Assembly (NCBI RefSeq): GCF_002834235.1 | Contig: NZ_NNBY01000035.1 | Span: 62,001 to 126,000 of the forward strand | Reading direction: 5' to 3' | Length of the DNA: 64,000 nt | Source of the DNA: Ruminococcus bromii | GTDB taxonomy: Bacteria; Bacillota; Clostridia; Oscillospirales; Acutalibacteraceae | Shown here: piece after piece, positions 23,151 through 32,741 of the stretch | Layout: the number at the start of each line of letters is the position of its first letter | Numbering within the stretch: the stretch's first letter is position 1 | Notes under the pieces: model-generated | The model's input: the letters and a program-made list of their open reading frames with translations, nothing else | The model's database searches: none | What the model was told of the DNA's origin: nothing | Made by a program: the position numbers and the translations under genes

Positions 23151-24464
23151 TCAGTTTTTGCCGTGCAGCATAACATCCGCCGTGAAAATCCCGTTTTCGT
23201 GAGAAAATCTGCAATAACCGCCGTCTTTTTCGGCAATTCTGCGTACCGACTGCGTACCGATACCGTTACCGTTTCGCTTTGACGAACCGAAAAAACCGTC
23301 CTTTTCGGTAATCTCTCCGTTGAAAGTATTCTCTACGGAAATAAGCAATATCTTTTCGGAATGCGGACGGGCATACATTTTAATCTGCCGTTTATCTCTG
23401 TCAAGTTTCATGCTCGCCTCAAATGCATTTTCAAGCAAATTTGCGATTACAAGACAGATATCGGATTCCGAAACTGTCAACTTTTCGGGGATGTCAATTT
23501 TTAGTTTAAACGGAATACCATTGCTCTTGTATTTTGAATAATAATGTCCGATAATCGCATTAACAGCCTGGTTTTTACAGAGTACAAGCTCTGTGTCGGG
23601 AATATTCTGCGATGCTGACGAAAGGTATTTTTCAAGTTCTTCCCAGTTCTTTTGCTCGGCAAGAGCATTAAGTACGGCAAAGTGATGTCGCATATCATGC
23701 CGTGCCTGACGGGTTTCTTCAATAGCGACTTTTAATGCGTCATACTGTGCCCTCTGCATATTCAAAAATTGATTTTTCTGAGCAAGTTTGTTATTGCGGT
23801 TCAGACTTTTTGCAATAAAATACAGCAAAGCGTAGAAAATGAGCAACAGCACAAGAAGTGATACGCTGATAACAATGTAACCCTGCATAATTCTTCCTGT
23901 ATGGAGAATGTTAGGATTCCATGGGATTATAAAAAAGTTGAGCAAGATGAATATTATCGGTAAAATCCAGAATACATACCATGTCTGGGCAATGTTTTCA
24001 TCATCGAGCAGTTCACTCACACCGTGTGTTGCAGGGTACCATGCAAGAATTACAAACATCCAGCATAGAATATTGAACAGCACAGCCGATTTAATTTCAA
24101 ACCACGGCGTTGTGTTCTGCGGAAATGTTATCGAATCAACCGCCCGTGTAATGCTCGCAATGCAGGCAAACACTCCGCATACCGCAAGTAACACACTCAC
24201 CGATTTCCACATGGATGTTTTGAGTGAACAACAGTATGCTGCCGAAAGAGCAAGCACTATCGGTATTGCAAGCACAAACGATTTCAGATTGTATCTGTAA
24301 CAAACAAAACCGCACAATGTGCAAAGGCACACAAGTGATAAAATCATCACAGGAAACAGCCTGAGCTTGGATACCTTGAGATGTTTTTTTATAGGAAAAT
24401 ATGCAAGTACAACACCGGGGATGATTGCACCGAGTTCAATTATCGGACAGAAAACATTTGTCAA
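23151..24464 (-). CDS. AgrC-type sensor histidine kinase (HPK10, GHKL)
   Basis: A 437-residue protein. The N-terminal half (to about residue 220) has six or seven hydrophobic helices with no extracellular domain, as in peptide-sensing AgrC-like kinases. The phospho-acceptor region is ETRQARHDMRHHFAVL (about 250-265), followed by the GHKL ATPase: NLLENAFEAS (N box) and GNGIGTQSVRRIAEKDGGY (G box). It should autophosphorylate and pass phosphate to the LytTR regulator whose stop overlaps its ATG by four bases. No AgrB/AgrD pair is near, so the signal is unknown. The adjacent divergent sulfatase-like gene carries a matching operator. Confidence 0.9.
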   Translation of the reverse strand: MTNVFCPIIELGAIIPGVVLAYFPIKKHLKVSKLRLFPVMILSLVCLCTLCGFVCYRYNLKSFVLAIPIVLALSAAYCCSLKTSMWKSVSVLLAVCGVFACIASITRAVDSITFPQNTTPWFEIKSAVLFNILCWMFVILAWYPATHGVSELLDDENIAQTWYVFWILPIIFILLNFFIIPWNPNILHTGRIMQGYIVISVSLLVLLLIFYALLYFIAKSLNRNNKLAQKNQFLNMQRAQYDALKVAIEETRQARHDMRHHFAVLNALAEQKNWEELEKYLSSASQNIPDTELVLCKNQAVNAIIGHYYSKYKSNGIPFKLKIDIPEKLTVSESDICLVIANLLENAFEASMKLDRDKRQIKMYARPHSEKILLISVENTFNGEITEKDGFFGSSKRNGNGIGTQSVRRIAEKDGGYCRFSHENGIFTADVMLHGKN

Positions 24465-25183
24465 TGCAAATCCCTCCTGCCGAAAATATATTCGCCAAAG
24501 GTGCTTTTTGCGCTTTTTACAAGACTTCGACTTATGGAGATTTTTTCACCGTTGTCAAGAACAAATTCATTGCCGCTCATATCCCTGATGTGTTCAAGAT
24601 TTACTATGATTCCTCGGTTGCACACAAAGAAATTATCCCCGTCATCAAACAGCATTACAAATTCGGCAAATGTACTGCGCACAGACTTTTCGGATTTGTC
24701 CGTACAATGAATATGTATGCAGTGCTTAAAATGCTCGGCATACAAAATGTCGCAAAGCTTTATACGCACCGAGTCGCTTGCAGAGGGTATTTCAATGTAT
24801 TTTTCTTCAACGGAAATTTTTTGCGAAATCTCATCGAGCAACATATCAAGCTCGTCATCGCTGTACGGCTTCACAAGATAGTGCAATGCCCGAACCCTAA
24901 AACCTTCAAGTGCGTGGTCGGTTGATGTGGTCGTGAAAACAAGCAGACAATCTTTGTCAAACTTCCTCAGCTTTTGTGCCGTATCAATTCCGTTTTCCTT
25001 TTCCATATATATATCCATAAAAACAAGGTCAAATCTGTTCTGCGTTGCATCATTCAGAAAATCCGTTCCGTTACCGTATCCGCAAATTTCAATATCATAT
25101 GACCTTGAAAATGAGCTTTGAGAAAGTCTTTTGCAAAGTTTATTCCGCTCATTTTCGCAATCATCAACTATTGCAATCCTCAT
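24461..25183 (-). CDS. LytTR-family response regulator
   Basis: A 240-residue protein with GGAGGT before its ATG. Receiver domain 1 to about 120: acidic pair Asp7-Asp8, phospho-acceptor Asp57 (FDLVFMDIYM), Thr near 85 and Lys105 (YLVKPY). LytTR DNA-binding domain about 135-235: DILYAEHFKHCIHIHC, FFVCNRGIIVNLEHIRDM and ISISRSLVKSAKSTF. Such regulators bind a pair of direct repeats. A fitting pair (25254-25285) lies in the divergent gap before the sulfatase-like gene, which is therefore the likely target. Confidence 0.93.
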   Translation of the reverse strand: MRIAIVDDCENERNKLCKRLSQSSFSRSYDIEICGYGNGTDFLNDATQNRFDLVFMDIYMEKENGIDTAQKLRKFDKDCLLVFTTTSTDHALEGFRVRALHYLVKPYSDDELDMLLDEISQKISVEEKYIEIPSASDSVRIKLCDILYAEHFKHCIHIHCTDKSEKSVRSTFAEFVMLFDDGDNFFVCNRGIIVNLEHIRDMSGNEFVLDNGEKISISRSLVKSAKSTFGEYIFGRRDLH

Positions 25184-25253
25184 ACCGTACCTCCTGCATA
25201 ATTATCACTCTTATTGTATCACATAATATCGCAAATAGTGACTTTAATTTGCA

Positions 25254-25318
25254 TTTCGTGCCAAAAATTTTCACTTTGTGCCAAATGTATGGACTAAATG
25301 ACAATTATTTATTATAAT
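25254..25318 (+). promoter_or_regulatory. LytTR-type direct-repeat operator and promoter of the sulfatase-like gene
   Basis: Two copies of YTTYGTGCCAAA (25254-25265 and 25274-25285) stand 20 bp apart, about two helical turns. They end 4 bp before a weak -35 TGGACT (25290-25295), 17 bp from a perfect TATAAT (25313-25318). A poor -35 with flanking direct repeats is the layout of AgrA/LytTR-activated promoters. Confidence 0.65.
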
Positions 25319-25370
25319 TCAGCTTAAACCAAAAAATCATGGACAGATAAAAACACGGAGGAAATATTCT

Positions 25371-27401
25371 ATGATTAACAAAAAGAAAACGGGACTTTGT
25401 CTTGCTTTGGCGGCAACATTGATTGCCTCGTCTGCACTTTGCGGATGTCAGCAGAGCGACAGCAGCAAATCCGCAAAATTCAACAGCGATGTAAAGGATG
25501 CGTCAAAATATACGGCTGACGAAAACGCACAGGTGTATAAGACCCTTGACTTTTCCGATGAACAGGAAAAGGAATTTGCAAAAAAAGGCTTTATAACAGC
25601 ACCCGACAAACTCGAAATCAAAACCGAGAACGGAACTGTTGCATGGAGTCAGTCGGCATATGACTTTATCAGAAACTCGTCAACTCCCGACAGTGCAAAC
25701 CCAAGCCTTTGGAGAAACACGGAGCTTAACTCGCTTTACGGACTTTTTGAAGTTGTTGACGGTGTTTATCAGGTAAGAGGCTACGATGTTGCCAATGTAA
25801 CCTTTGTAAAGAGCGACAACGGCTGGATTGTTTTTGACTGTACAACAAGCTCCGAAACTGCAAAGGCGGCGCTTGAACTGCTTGAATCTAAGTTCGGCAA
25901 GGCGCATATTGCCGCTGTTGTTGTAAGCCACGCTCACATTGACCACTACGGCGGTATCGGCGGACTTATTGACGAAAAGAATGTTGCAGATTCATCACTT
26001 CCGCTTGATGAACAGATTAAGTCCGGCAAAACGCTCATTATCGTTCCCGAAGGCTACGAAAAGGCTGTTATGGAAGAAAATGTTTTTGCAGGAAACGCAA
26101 TGAAACGCAGAACCAACTTTCAGTACGGATCATTGCTTGATAAGGGCGGTAAGGGCAGTTTATCGGTAGGTATCGGTCTTACCCCTTCAAGCGGCACAAC
26201 AACATACATTTCACCGTCTTATGAGGTAAAGAAAGCTACCGAAACCATCAAGGTTGACGGTGTTGAAATGGTGTTCCAGCTTACTCCCGACACAGAATCG
26301 CCTGCCGAGATGAACACCTACCTTCCAAAATACAAGGCTTTGTGGATGGCTGAAAACTGTTCCGGCACAATGCACAACCTCTACACACTCAGAGGCGCAG
26401 AGGTTCGTGACGGCAATGCGTGGGCGCAGTATATTATGGAGGCAAAGGAGCTTTTCGGAGATAAAGCCGAAGTAGTTTTCCAGGCTCACAACTGGCCTCA
26501 TTGGGGCAACGATGTAATCAATGACTACATGGCAAACACAGCCTCTGTCTATAAGTACATATTCTCACAAACACTTATGTACATCAATCAGGGCTATACT
26601 TCAACCGAAATTGCCAACATGATTGAACTCCCCGATGAACTCAACAAGGTTTGGTACACACGCCAGTATTACGGAACTCTCAAGCATAATGTAAAGGCAG
26701 TTTATCAGAAGTATATGGGTTGGTATGACGAAAACCCGATACATCTTGATGAGCTTGAACCGACAGAATATTCAAAGAAGCTTGTAGAGTATCTCGGCGA
26801 CACAGACAAGGTTCTTGAAATGGCTAAAAAAGACTTTGACAAGGGAGAGTATCAGTGGGTTGCACAGATTACAAACACACTTGTATATGCAGATCCCGAA
26901 AATAAAGACGCCCGCTATCTCTGTGCAGACGCACTCGAACAGCTCGGCTATCAGGCTGAAAGCGGCGCATGGAGAAACGCTTATCTTACAGGTGCTTATG
27001 AGCTTCGTAACGGTACAAAAAATTATCCGAATTCCGAAGGTTCAGGTGCAACAGCTCTCGGTATGAGTACCGAAACAATGTTGGATTATCTCGGAATCTG
27101 TCTTGACGAAAAGAAGCTTGAAGATCAGAACCTTGTAATCAATCTTGAAGTGACCGATAAAAACGCAAAATATCTTCTTCGCATAAATCACGGTGTGCTT
27201 ATCTATTCACAGGAAAAGTGGAGCGATAAGGCTGACGCAACAATCAAAACCAAGAGCGCAGGTATTCTCGGCATTGCACAGAACAATCAGAAACTTATGG
27301 ACGCCGGCATTGAAAAGGTTGAGGGCAACAGTGACATCATCAAAACCCTTACATCAAGCGTTGCCGAATTCCCGCTGTATTTCAATATTATTGAACCCTA
27401 A
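25371..27401 (+). CDS. Alkylsulfatase-like metallo-beta-lactamase-fold lipoprotein
   Basis: A 676-residue protein. Signal and lipobox LCGC (Cys26) predict a lipid-anchored extracellular enzyme. The metallo-beta-lactamase domain has HAHIDH (187-192), a second metal region PAEMNTYLPKYKALWMAENC and QAHNWPHWG, in the order seen in alkylsulfatases such as SdsA1 of Pseudomonas. After it come the helical dimerisation domain (QWVAQITNTLVYADPENKDA) and an SCP2-like C-terminus (LVINLEVTDKNAKYLLRINHG). Family enzymes hydrolyse alkyl sulfate esters such as SDS. Full length fits the family (about 650). Being a lipoprotein in a gut-type Firmicute, it may act on sulfated lipids or bile derivatives; this is inferred. 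Confidence 0.85.
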   Translation: MINKKKTGLCLALAATLIASSALCGCQQSDSSKSAKFNSDVKDASKYTADENAQVYKTLDFSDEQEKEFAKKGFITAPDKLEIKTENGTVAWSQSAYDFIRNSSTPDSANPSLWRNTELNSLYGLFEVVDGVYQVRGYDVANVTFVKSDNGWIVFDCTTSSETAKAALELLESKFGKAHIAAVVVSHAHIDHYGGIGGLIDEKNVADSSLPLDEQIKSGKTLIIVPEGYEKAVMEENVFAGNAMKRRTNFQYGSLLDKGGKGSLSVGIGLTPSSGTTTYISPSYEVKKATETIKVDGVEMVFQLTPDTESPAEMNTYLPKYKALWMAENCSGTMHNLYTLRGAEVRDGNAWAQYIMEAKELFGDKAEVVFQAHNWPHWGNDVINDYMANTASVYKYIFSQTLMYINQGYTSTEIANMIELPDELNKVWYTRQYYGTLKHNVKAVYQKYMGWYDENPIHLDELEPTEYSKKLVEYLGDTDKVLEMAKKDFDKGEYQWVAQITNTLVYADPENKDARYLCADALEQLGYQAESGAWRNAYLTGAYELRNGTKNYPNSEGSGATALGMSTETMLDYLGICLDEKKLEDQNLVINLEVTDKNAKYLLRINHGVLIYSQEKWSDKADATIKTKSAGILGIAQNNQKLMDAGIEKVEGNSDIIKTLTSSVAEFPLYFNIIEP

Positions 27402-27419
27402 TTAAAGTATGAGGTGACT

Positions 27420-27965
27420 ATGAAAGTATTTAATTGTATTTTCGGCATATTGTCGATAATAGGCGCAATTTATTGTATGTTCTATCCGGGACTTACCTTC
27501 CTTAATACCGGTTGGATAGTGACAATCCTCCTCGGAGTATGGGGAATATGCTCCGTGATTGACTACTTTGCAAAACGCAAAAAGGCAAAGGCTGAACAGA
27601 GTGAAGCGATAATGGGAACACTCGGTCTTGTTGTCGGCATTGCAGCGGCAGTAATTTCAATTCTTGCAATGTTTATGCCGAGCATAAGACTTATGTTTGA
27701 TGTTATCATTCTCTGCATTTTCTCAGGCTGGCTTGTAGTGGACGGTATCTCGTCCGTTGCAATGTCATTCAAGGTCAAAAAAGCATCTTCATCAGGTGCA
27801 TGGCTTATTCCGCTTTTCTGCGGAATACTCGTCATAATCGGCGGTATCTACGGATTTTTCCACCTTATATTTGCCGCACAGACAATCGGATTTATGATTG
27901 GTGTCCTTTTGTCAATCTACGGTGTAAAGCTTATTCTTTCGGCATTTGAAAAGCCGAGCGTGTAA
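27420..27965 (+). CDS. HdeD-like (DUF308) membrane protein
   Basis: A 181-residue protein; ATG at 27420 has GAGG five bases before it. Six hydrophobic helices arranged as repeated pairs (IFGILSIIGAIYCMFYPG, LLGVWGICSVIDY, LGLVVGIAAAVISILAMFMP, IILCIFSGWLVVDGIS, LIPLFCGILVIIGGIYGF, IGVLLSIYGVKLIL) match the DUF308/HdeD family, linked in enterobacteria to acid resistance. It starts 18 bases after the sulfatase-like stop, so both are under the LytTR-type promoter. Its role beside a secreted hydrolase is unknown. Confidence 0.85.
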   Translation: MKVFNCIFGILSIIGAIYCMFYPGLTFLNTGWIVTILLGVWGICSVIDYFAKRKKAKAEQSEAIMGTLGLVVGIAAAVISILAMFMPSIRLMFDVIILCIFSGWLVVDGISSVAMSFKVKKASSSGAWLIPLFCGILVIIGGIYGFFHLIFAAQTIGFMIGVLLSIYGVKLILSAFEKPSV

Positions 27966-28019
27966 GATACTTATCTTGTTTTCTTCTCTTTTTAAGAAAA
28001 GTATGATAACCCCAAAATT

Positions 28020-28056
28020 CCGAACCCTCAGAGTATTCACATCTTTGAGGGTTCGG
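28020..28056 (+). terminator. Terminator after the sulfatase-like/HdeD operon
   Basis: An 11-bp stem CCGAACCCTCA/TGAGGGTTCGG with a 15-base loop, then GGCTTTATG; the T-tract is short. Confidence 0.6.
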
Positions 28057-28163
28057 GGCTTTATGAGGAATCAAAAAACAGAGTAGTCAGTTTTCTGTTT
28101 GATGCATAAAATATCAGTGTAGGAATTTTTCTTAAATTTTGTTATTAAAATGCAAATTCAGTA

Positions 28164-28192
28164 TTGACAAATGAATTTTATTATGATAGAAT
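28164..28192 (+). promoter_or_regulatory. Promoter of the tRNA cluster
   Basis: Perfect TTGACA (28164-28169), 17 bp, TAGAAT (28187-28192), 31 bp before tRNA-Cys. This near-consensus form fits strong stable-RNA transcription. Confidence 0.75.
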
Positions 28193-28223
28193 AATGCCTG
28201 TTGAGTGACATTGCTCAGTATTC

Positions 28224-28295
28224 GGCGACATAGCCAAGTGGTAAGGCACGAGTCTGCAAAACTCTGACGCCCCGGTTCAAATCCGGGTGTCGCCT
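28224..28295 (+). tRNA. tRNA-Cys (GCA)
   Basis: Acceptor GGCGACA pairs with TGTCGCC; anticodon loop CTGCAAA gives GCA; T arm GGTTCAAAT. The CCA end is not encoded (CC AAA follows). An 11-bp hairpin (28303-28334) separates it from the next tRNA and may help processing. Confidence 0.95.
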
Positions 28296-28346
28296 CCAAA
28301 ACGGAAAGCACTTCTTAACGGGAGTGCTTTCCGATTATAAAAATGT

Positions 28347-28422
28347 GGGAGCATAGCTCAGCTGGGAGAGCATCTGCCTTACAAGCAGAGGGTCACAGGT
28401 TCGAGCCCTGTTGTTCCCACCA
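28347..28422 (+). tRNA. tRNA-Val (TAC)
   Basis: Acceptor GGGAGCA pairs with TGTTCCC (one G-T); anticodon stem TCTGC/GCAGA with loop CTTACAA gives TAC; T loop GGTTCGAGCC; CCA is encoded. Confidence 0.95.
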
Positions 28423-28428
28423 TTATAT

Positions 28429-28504
28429 GCGGATGTAGCTCATCTGGTAGAGCGCCACCTTGCCAAGGTGGAGGTAGCGGGTTCGAGCCCCGTCATCCGC
28501 TCCA
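28429..28504 (+). tRNA. tRNA-Gly (GCC)
   Basis: Acceptor GCGGATG pairs with CATCCGC; anticodon loop TTGCCAA gives GCC; T loop GGTTCGAGCC; CCA is encoded. Six bases after tRNA-Val. Its last 17 bases recur at 28788 (see repeat). Confidence 0.95.
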
Positions 28505-28569
28505 TTAAATCAGTACGGTTGATGTACTGATTTTTTTATTTTACAGATTTTTTTGACAAATAAGGGGCT
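28488..28569 (+). repeat. Direct repeat, copy 1: tRNA-Gly 3' end plus terminator
   Basis: It runs from CCCCGTCATCCGC inside the tRNA-Gly T-arm, through a stem-loop (CAGTACGGTTGATGTACTG) and T-run, to AAGGGGCT. Copy 2 lies exactly 300 bp on. The stem-loop is a likely terminator for the tRNA transcript. Confidence 0.85.
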
Positions 28570-28787
28570 CGAAGGCGACCGTTAAGAAAATGCTCCGGTG
28601 TAGCCTTGCGACCGCCGCCGGTGGCGGAAAGAGGGAGCAAAGCGCTGTCTGAAATAAGGAGCAAAAGGAAGCACATTTATGTGCAACGCATTGCGATTGT
28701 ATTTCAGACGGTAAACCTTAAAATTAAGAGCGTTGATGATACGCACCGCAAGCAGTTGGCGGGGCAGAAATCTTTGCATCAAACAAT
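28570..28787. other. 218-bp non-coding segment between the two tRNA-Gly-end repeats
   Basis: No convincing gene on either strand. It is more G+C-rich than the flanks and full of dyads: CTGTCTGAAAT with ATTTCAGACGG about 50 bp apart, GCACATTTATGTGC, and CGCCGCCGGTGGCGG. It could be a remnant of an integrated element or a structured RNA or repeat unit. Confidence 0.5.
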
Positions 28788-28874
28788 CCCCGTCATCCGC
28801 TCCATTAAATCAGTACAGTTGATGTACTGATTTTTTTATTTTATTTTACAGATTTTTTTGACAAATAAGGGGCT
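28788..28874 (+). repeat. Direct repeat, copy 2 (truncated tRNA-Gly end plus terminator)
   Basis: Same as copy 1 except one base change (CAGTACAGTTG) and a 5-bp TTATT insertion in the T-run. There is no tRNA body before it, so only the 3' end of tRNA-Gly is present. Confidence 0.85.
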
Positions 28875-28890
28875 GTTTTTTAACAGCCCC
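28869..28890. terminator. Terminator at the end of the V-ATPase operon
   Basis: A perfect 9-bp stem GGGGCTGTT/AACAGCCCC with a 4-base loop, followed by TTATTTG on the minus strand and TTTGATTGTTG on the + strand. Confidence 0.75.
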
Positions 28891-28906
28891 TTTGATTGTT
28901 GTGTAG

Positions 28907-29569
28907 TTAATTATAGTGTTCCGAATAATGATGTGCCTTGTCAAGAAGCATATCCTTAACCTTCATCAGCCTTGTACGACTGCTGCGGTCATTTTCTTCA
29001 AGTTTCATCGAGATGTATTTGATTGTTTCCTGATATCTCGGAATCATAACATGCTCAAGCGAATTAACACGGCGGCGTGTCTTTTCAATTTCTGCCGACA
29101 TAAGCTCACAGCTTTTTTCAATTTCAGCGAGCCTTATCAGGTCGGGCAAAAGTTCGTTGAGCGACATAACCGCATCATCAAGTTCAAACGAAGTAAACGC
29201 AAAACCGTAGGGAAAAATATCGCCCTCGTTGCTTGTTCGTGTGCTTGATGAAAACTGCGGAATATCAACGCTCATAACATTTTTGGAAGAAAGCTCAAGG
29301 TCAATTCTCTGCTTCGGTGACATCAATGAGGCGTCCAGAGCCTCTTTTGACATAACCGCACTTGCGTTCACAAAGTGGTTGTTGCACTCTGCAAGCTCTC
29401 TTTCAATCTTCTCACGAAGCTCCTTGTTTTCTCTTACAAGGTCAAGAAATCGGCGCATCAGTTCGTCACGCTTGTCTTTTAACATTTTATGACCACGGGT
29501 AGCTGTTGCAAGCTGTTTTCTCAGCTTTGTCAACTGCATACGGGTGGGATTAACATTCATAACTGCCAT
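28907..29569 (-). CDS. atpD: V-type ATPase subunit D (central stalk)
   Basis: A 220-residue protein; the ATG at 29569 has GAAGGTG seven bases upstream. The N-terminus NPTRMQLTKLRKQLATATRG is the signature of subunit D, and the two long helices (residues 10-75 and about 145-215) form the antiparallel coiled coil that turns inside the A3B3 head. The middle PYGFAFTSFELDDAV segment is a short globular part. It is the last gene of the operon, 21 bases after subunit B, matching the order of bacterial ntp/V-ATPase clusters. Confidence 0.93.
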   Translation of the reverse strand: MAVMNVNPTRMQLTKLRKQLATATRGHKMLKDKRDELMRRFLDLVRENKELREKIERELAECNNHFVNASAVMSKEALDASLMSPKQRIDLELSSKNVMSVDIPQFSSSTRTSNEGDIFPYGFAFTSFELDDAVMSLNELLPDLIRLAEIEKSCELMSAEIEKTRRRVNSLEHVMIPRYQETIKYISMKLEENDRSSRTRLMKVKDMLLDKAHHYSEHYN

Positions 29570-29590
29570 TAGCAAACACCTTCAATGCGA

Positions 29591-30964
29591 TTATTCTTTA
29601 CCGTAAAACTCATCAAGCATATCGTCCTTAATTCGTTTAAGTTCACTTCTGGGAAGAATATGCAAAAGCTTCCAGCCGATGTCAAGTGTTTCTTCAATTG
29701 AACGGTTTGCGTCATAACCCTGTGAAACATACTCACGCTCAAATGCCTCGGCAAATTCAGCGTACTTTTTATCCATATCGGTAAGAGCCGCCTCACCGAG
29801 AATTATCATAAGTTCTCTTGCGTCTTTACCTCTTGCATAAGCGGCAAAAAGCTGGTTCATGGTTGCGGCGTGGTCTTTACGGGTTCTGTCGGGACCGATA
29901 CCCTTGTCTTTAAGTCTTGAAAGTGACGGAAGAACATCAATCGGCGGAGTAATTCCCTTTCTGTAAAGCTCACGGGATAGGATAATCTGACCTTCTGTAA
30001 TGTAGCCTGTAAGGTCAGGAATCGGGTGAGTCTTGTCATCTTCGGGCATTGTAAGAATCGGAATAAGAGTGATTGAACCTTCTTTGCCTTTAAGTCTGCC
30101 GGCTCTTTCATACAATGTTGCAAGGTCTGTGTACATATAACCCGGATAGCCTCGTCTGCCCGGAACTTCTTTTCTTGCGGCAGAAACCTCACGGAGCGCA
30201 TCGGCATAGTTTGTGATGTCGGTCATAATAACGAGAACGTGCATTCCTCTGTCAAATGCAAGATATTCAGCCGCTGTGAGTGCCATTTTAGGAGTTGCAA
30301 TACGCTCAATGGCAGGATCGTTTGCAAGGTTTACAAACATTACGGTTCTGTCAATAGCGCCTGTTTCTTTAAACGACTGAACAAAGTAGTCGGATTCTTC
30401 AAATGTAATACCCATTGCGGCAAATACAACGGCAAACTGCTCGTCCTTGCCTCTTACAGCCGCCTGTCTTGCAATCTGAGCGGCAAGCTGGGCATGGGGC
30501 AGACCAGATGCCGAGAAGATAGGCAGCTTCTGTCCTCTAACAAGTGTGTTAAGTCCGTCAATTGCTGAAATACCTGTCTGAATAAATTCCTGCGGATAGT
30601 TTCTTGCGGCAGGGTTCATAGGTGTTCCGTTGATGTCAAGTCTTTTTTCGGGAATAAGAGCAGGACCGCCGTCAATCGGATTTCCAAGACCGTCAAATAC
30701 TCGTGAAAGCATATCGGGAGATACGGGAAGTTCCATTGAACGACCTAAAAATCTTACCTTTGAATTTGCAAGGTTAATGCCTGCGGCTGATTCAAAAAGT
30801 TGAACAAGTGCATTTGAGCCGTCAACCTCAAGAACCTTGCAACGGCGTGTTTCACCGTTCGGAAGTTCAATTTCGCCGAGTTCGTCATATGTTACGCCCT
30901 CAACATCACTTACCATCATAAGAGGACCTGCAACCTCTCGTATTGTGCGGTATTCCTTTGGCAT
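29591..30964 (-). CDS. atpB: V-type ATPase subunit B
   Basis: A 457-residue non-catalytic head subunit. The start ATG shares one base with the stop of subunit A (TGATG). It opens [15 protein letters not shown]. The nucleotide-loop position reads [11 protein letters not shown], lacking the GxxxxGKT of subunit A, as expected for B. Other family marks are [16 protein letters not shown] [20 protein letters not shown] and [23 protein letters not shown]. Three copies alternate with A in the cytoplasmic head. Confidence 0.96.
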   Translation of the reverse strand: MPKEYRTIREVAGPLMMVSDVEGVTYDELGEIELPNGETRRCKVLEVDGSNALVQLFESAAGINLANSKVRFLGRSMELPVSPDMLSRVFDGLGNPIDGGPALIPEKRLDINGTPMNPAARNYPQEFIQTGISAIDGLNTLVRGQKLPIFSASGLPHAQLAAQIARQAAVRGKDEQFAVVFAAMGITFEESDYFVQSFKETGAIDRTVMFVNLANDPAIERIATPKMALTAAEYLAFDRGMHVLVIMTDITNYADALREVSAARKEVPGRRGYPGYMYTDLATLYERAGRLKGKEGSITLIPILTMPEDDKTHPIPDLTGYITEGQIILSRELYRKGITPPIDVLPSLSRLKDKGIGPDRTRKDHAATMNQLFAAYARGKDARELMIILGEAALTDMDKKYAEFAEAFEREYVSQGYDANRSIEETLDIGWKLLHILPRSELKRIKDDMLDEFYGKE

Positions 30965-32730
30965 CAGTCCTCACTCCTTTCAAGTACATCCTTAATTTCC
31001 GAATCAAGCAGAGCCTTGATTGACTCGAACTCGTCCCGAACCTTATCCTCGGGTACATATTTATATCTTCCTATGCGTTCACGAACAGGAAGATTGACAA
31101 GCATTTCAATGTCTGCACCGTTTGCAAGAGCCTCTTTTGCTTTGTCATAGTAAGCAAGAATTGCTCGCATCATAAGCACCTGCTTGCCGAGAGATGTGTA
31201 TGTGTCTGTCGGGTCAAATGCGTTTTGGTGCAGATAATCCTCACGGATTGAACGGGAGGTTTCAAGCTTAAGTCTGTCGGGTGCGGAAAGTGCGTCCATA
31301 CCGACAAGGTTTACGATTTCCTGAAGCTCGCTTTCTTCTTGTAATAATGTCATAAGTTTGCCACGAAGCTCCATAAAGTCGGGAGCGGCATTTTTTGAGA
31401 ACCAATCTGCAAGTCGGTCTGTATAAAGCGAATAACTTGTCAGCCAGTTAATTGCAGGGAAGTGTCGCTTGTAAGCAAGGTTTGCGTCAAGTCCCCAGAA
31501 TACCTTAACGATTCTGAGTGTTGCCTGTGATACAGGCTCTGAAATATCACCGCCCGGAGGTGATACAGCACCGATAACCGAGAGTGCGCCTTCCGTGTCC
31601 TCACTGCCGTTTACGATAACACGGCCTGCTCTTTCATAGAACTGTGCAAGTCGGCTGCCGAGGTATGCGGGATAACCCTCTTCACCCGGCATTTCTTCAA
31701 GACGGCCGGACATTTCACGGAGAGCCTCTGCCCAGCGGGATGTTGAGTCAGCCATAAGTGCAACCGTGTAACCCATATCACGGAAATACTCGGCAATAGT
31801 AATTCCTGTGTAGATAGATGCCTCACGGGCGGCAACAGGCATATCGGATGTGTTTGCAATAAGCACGGTTCTCTCCATAAGAGAGTTGCCTGTGCGTGGG
31901 TCTTTAAGTTCGGGAAACTCGTTAAGAACATCGGTCATCTCGTTGCCACGCTCACCGCAACCGATATATACGATAATATCGGCAGCCGCCCACTTTGCAA
32001 GCTGATGCTGAACAACAGTTTTGCCCGAACCGAACGGTCCCGGAACTGCGGCTACACCGCCCTTTGCAAGCGGAAAGAGTGTGTCGATAGGTCTTTGACC
32101 TGTGGTAAGAAGAATGTCGGGGGAGAGCTTTCTTTTGTACGGTCTGCCCACACGAACAGGCCATTTTGTACACATATTAATCTCAACATTGCCCTTGTCT
32201 GTTTTGAGAACGGCAACCGTTTCGTCAATTGTAAAATCGCCCTCGCTGATGCTTTCAACAACACCGCCTGTTTTGTTCGGAACAAGAATCCTGTGAAGAA
32301 CAGCGTGTGTTTCCTGAACCGTACCGAGTGTGTCGCCTGCCGCAACTGTGTCGCCCTTTTTAACAAGGGGAGTAAAGTGCCACTTCTTTTTGTGATCAAG
32401 TGACGGAACATCAACACCTCTTTTGAGGTTTGTGCCGGCAACCTTCATAATCTCGTTAAGCGGTCGCTGAATACCGTCATAAATTGAACCGATAAGTCCC
32501 GGACCGAGTTCAACGGAAAGCGGAGCGCCTGTGGATTCAACAATCTCACCGGGTCCGAGTCCCGAAGTTTCTTCATATACCTGAATTGATGCCCTGTCAC
32601 CGTGCATCTCAATTATTTCACCGATAAGTCGCTGACTGCTTACACGCACAACATCGAACATATCGGCATCACGCATACCCTCGGCAATTACCAGAGGGCC
32701 TGCTACCTTAGTTATAATTCCAGATTTCAA
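30964..32730 (-). CDS. atpA: V-type ATPase catalytic subunit A
   Basis: A 588-residue protein, normal for the family. The TTG at 32730 is the best start: GAGGTG lies six bases before it, and it yields [18 protein letters not shown], the family beginning; a TTG 15 bases upstream would contain the ribosome site. The P-loop GPFGSGKT sits near residue 231, with [11 protein letters not shown], the catalytic Glu, and [24 protein letters not shown] downstream; the long N-terminal bulge domain typical of A subunits is present (about 110-190). It hydrolyses or makes ATP in the A3B3 head. Confidence 0.96.
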   Translation of the reverse strand: MKSGIITKVAGPLVIAEGMRDADMFDVVRVSSQRLIGEIIEMHGDRASIQVYEETSGLGPGEIVESTGAPLSVELGPGLIGSIYDGIQRPLNEIMKVAGTNLKRGVDVPSLDHKKKWHFTPLVKKGDTVAAGDTLGTVQETHAVLHRILVPNKTGGVVESISEGDFTIDETVAVLKTDKGNVEINMCTKWPVRVGRPYKRKLSPDILLTTGQRPIDTLFPLAKGGVAAVPGPFGSGKTVVQHQLAKWAAADIIVYIGCGERGNEMTDVLNEFPELKDPRTGNSLMERTVLIANTSDMPVAAREASIYTGITIAEYFRDMGYTVALMADSTSRWAEALREMSGRLEEMPGEEGYPAYLGSRLAQFYERAGRVIVNGSEDTEGALSVIGAVSPPGGDISEPVSQATLRIVKVFWGLDANLAYKRHFPAINWLTSYSLYTDRLADWFSKNAAPDFMELRGKLMTLLQEESELQEIVNLVGMDALSAPDRLKLETSRSIREDYLHQNAFDPTDTYTSLGKQVLMMRAILAYYDKAKEALANGADIEMLVNLPVRERIGRYKYVPEDKVRDEFESIKALLDSEIKDVLERSED

Positions 32731-32741
32731 ATTCTTACACC

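Noticed and set aside
23151..25183. Complete agr quorum-sensing locus
   Set aside because: Kinase and regulator are AgrC/AgrA-like, but no AgrB or AgrD-like gene is present between 22 and 28 kb.
28570..28787. Insertion sequence between the tRNA-Gly-end repeats
   Set aside because: No transposase fragment and no terminal inverted repeats; only short dyads.
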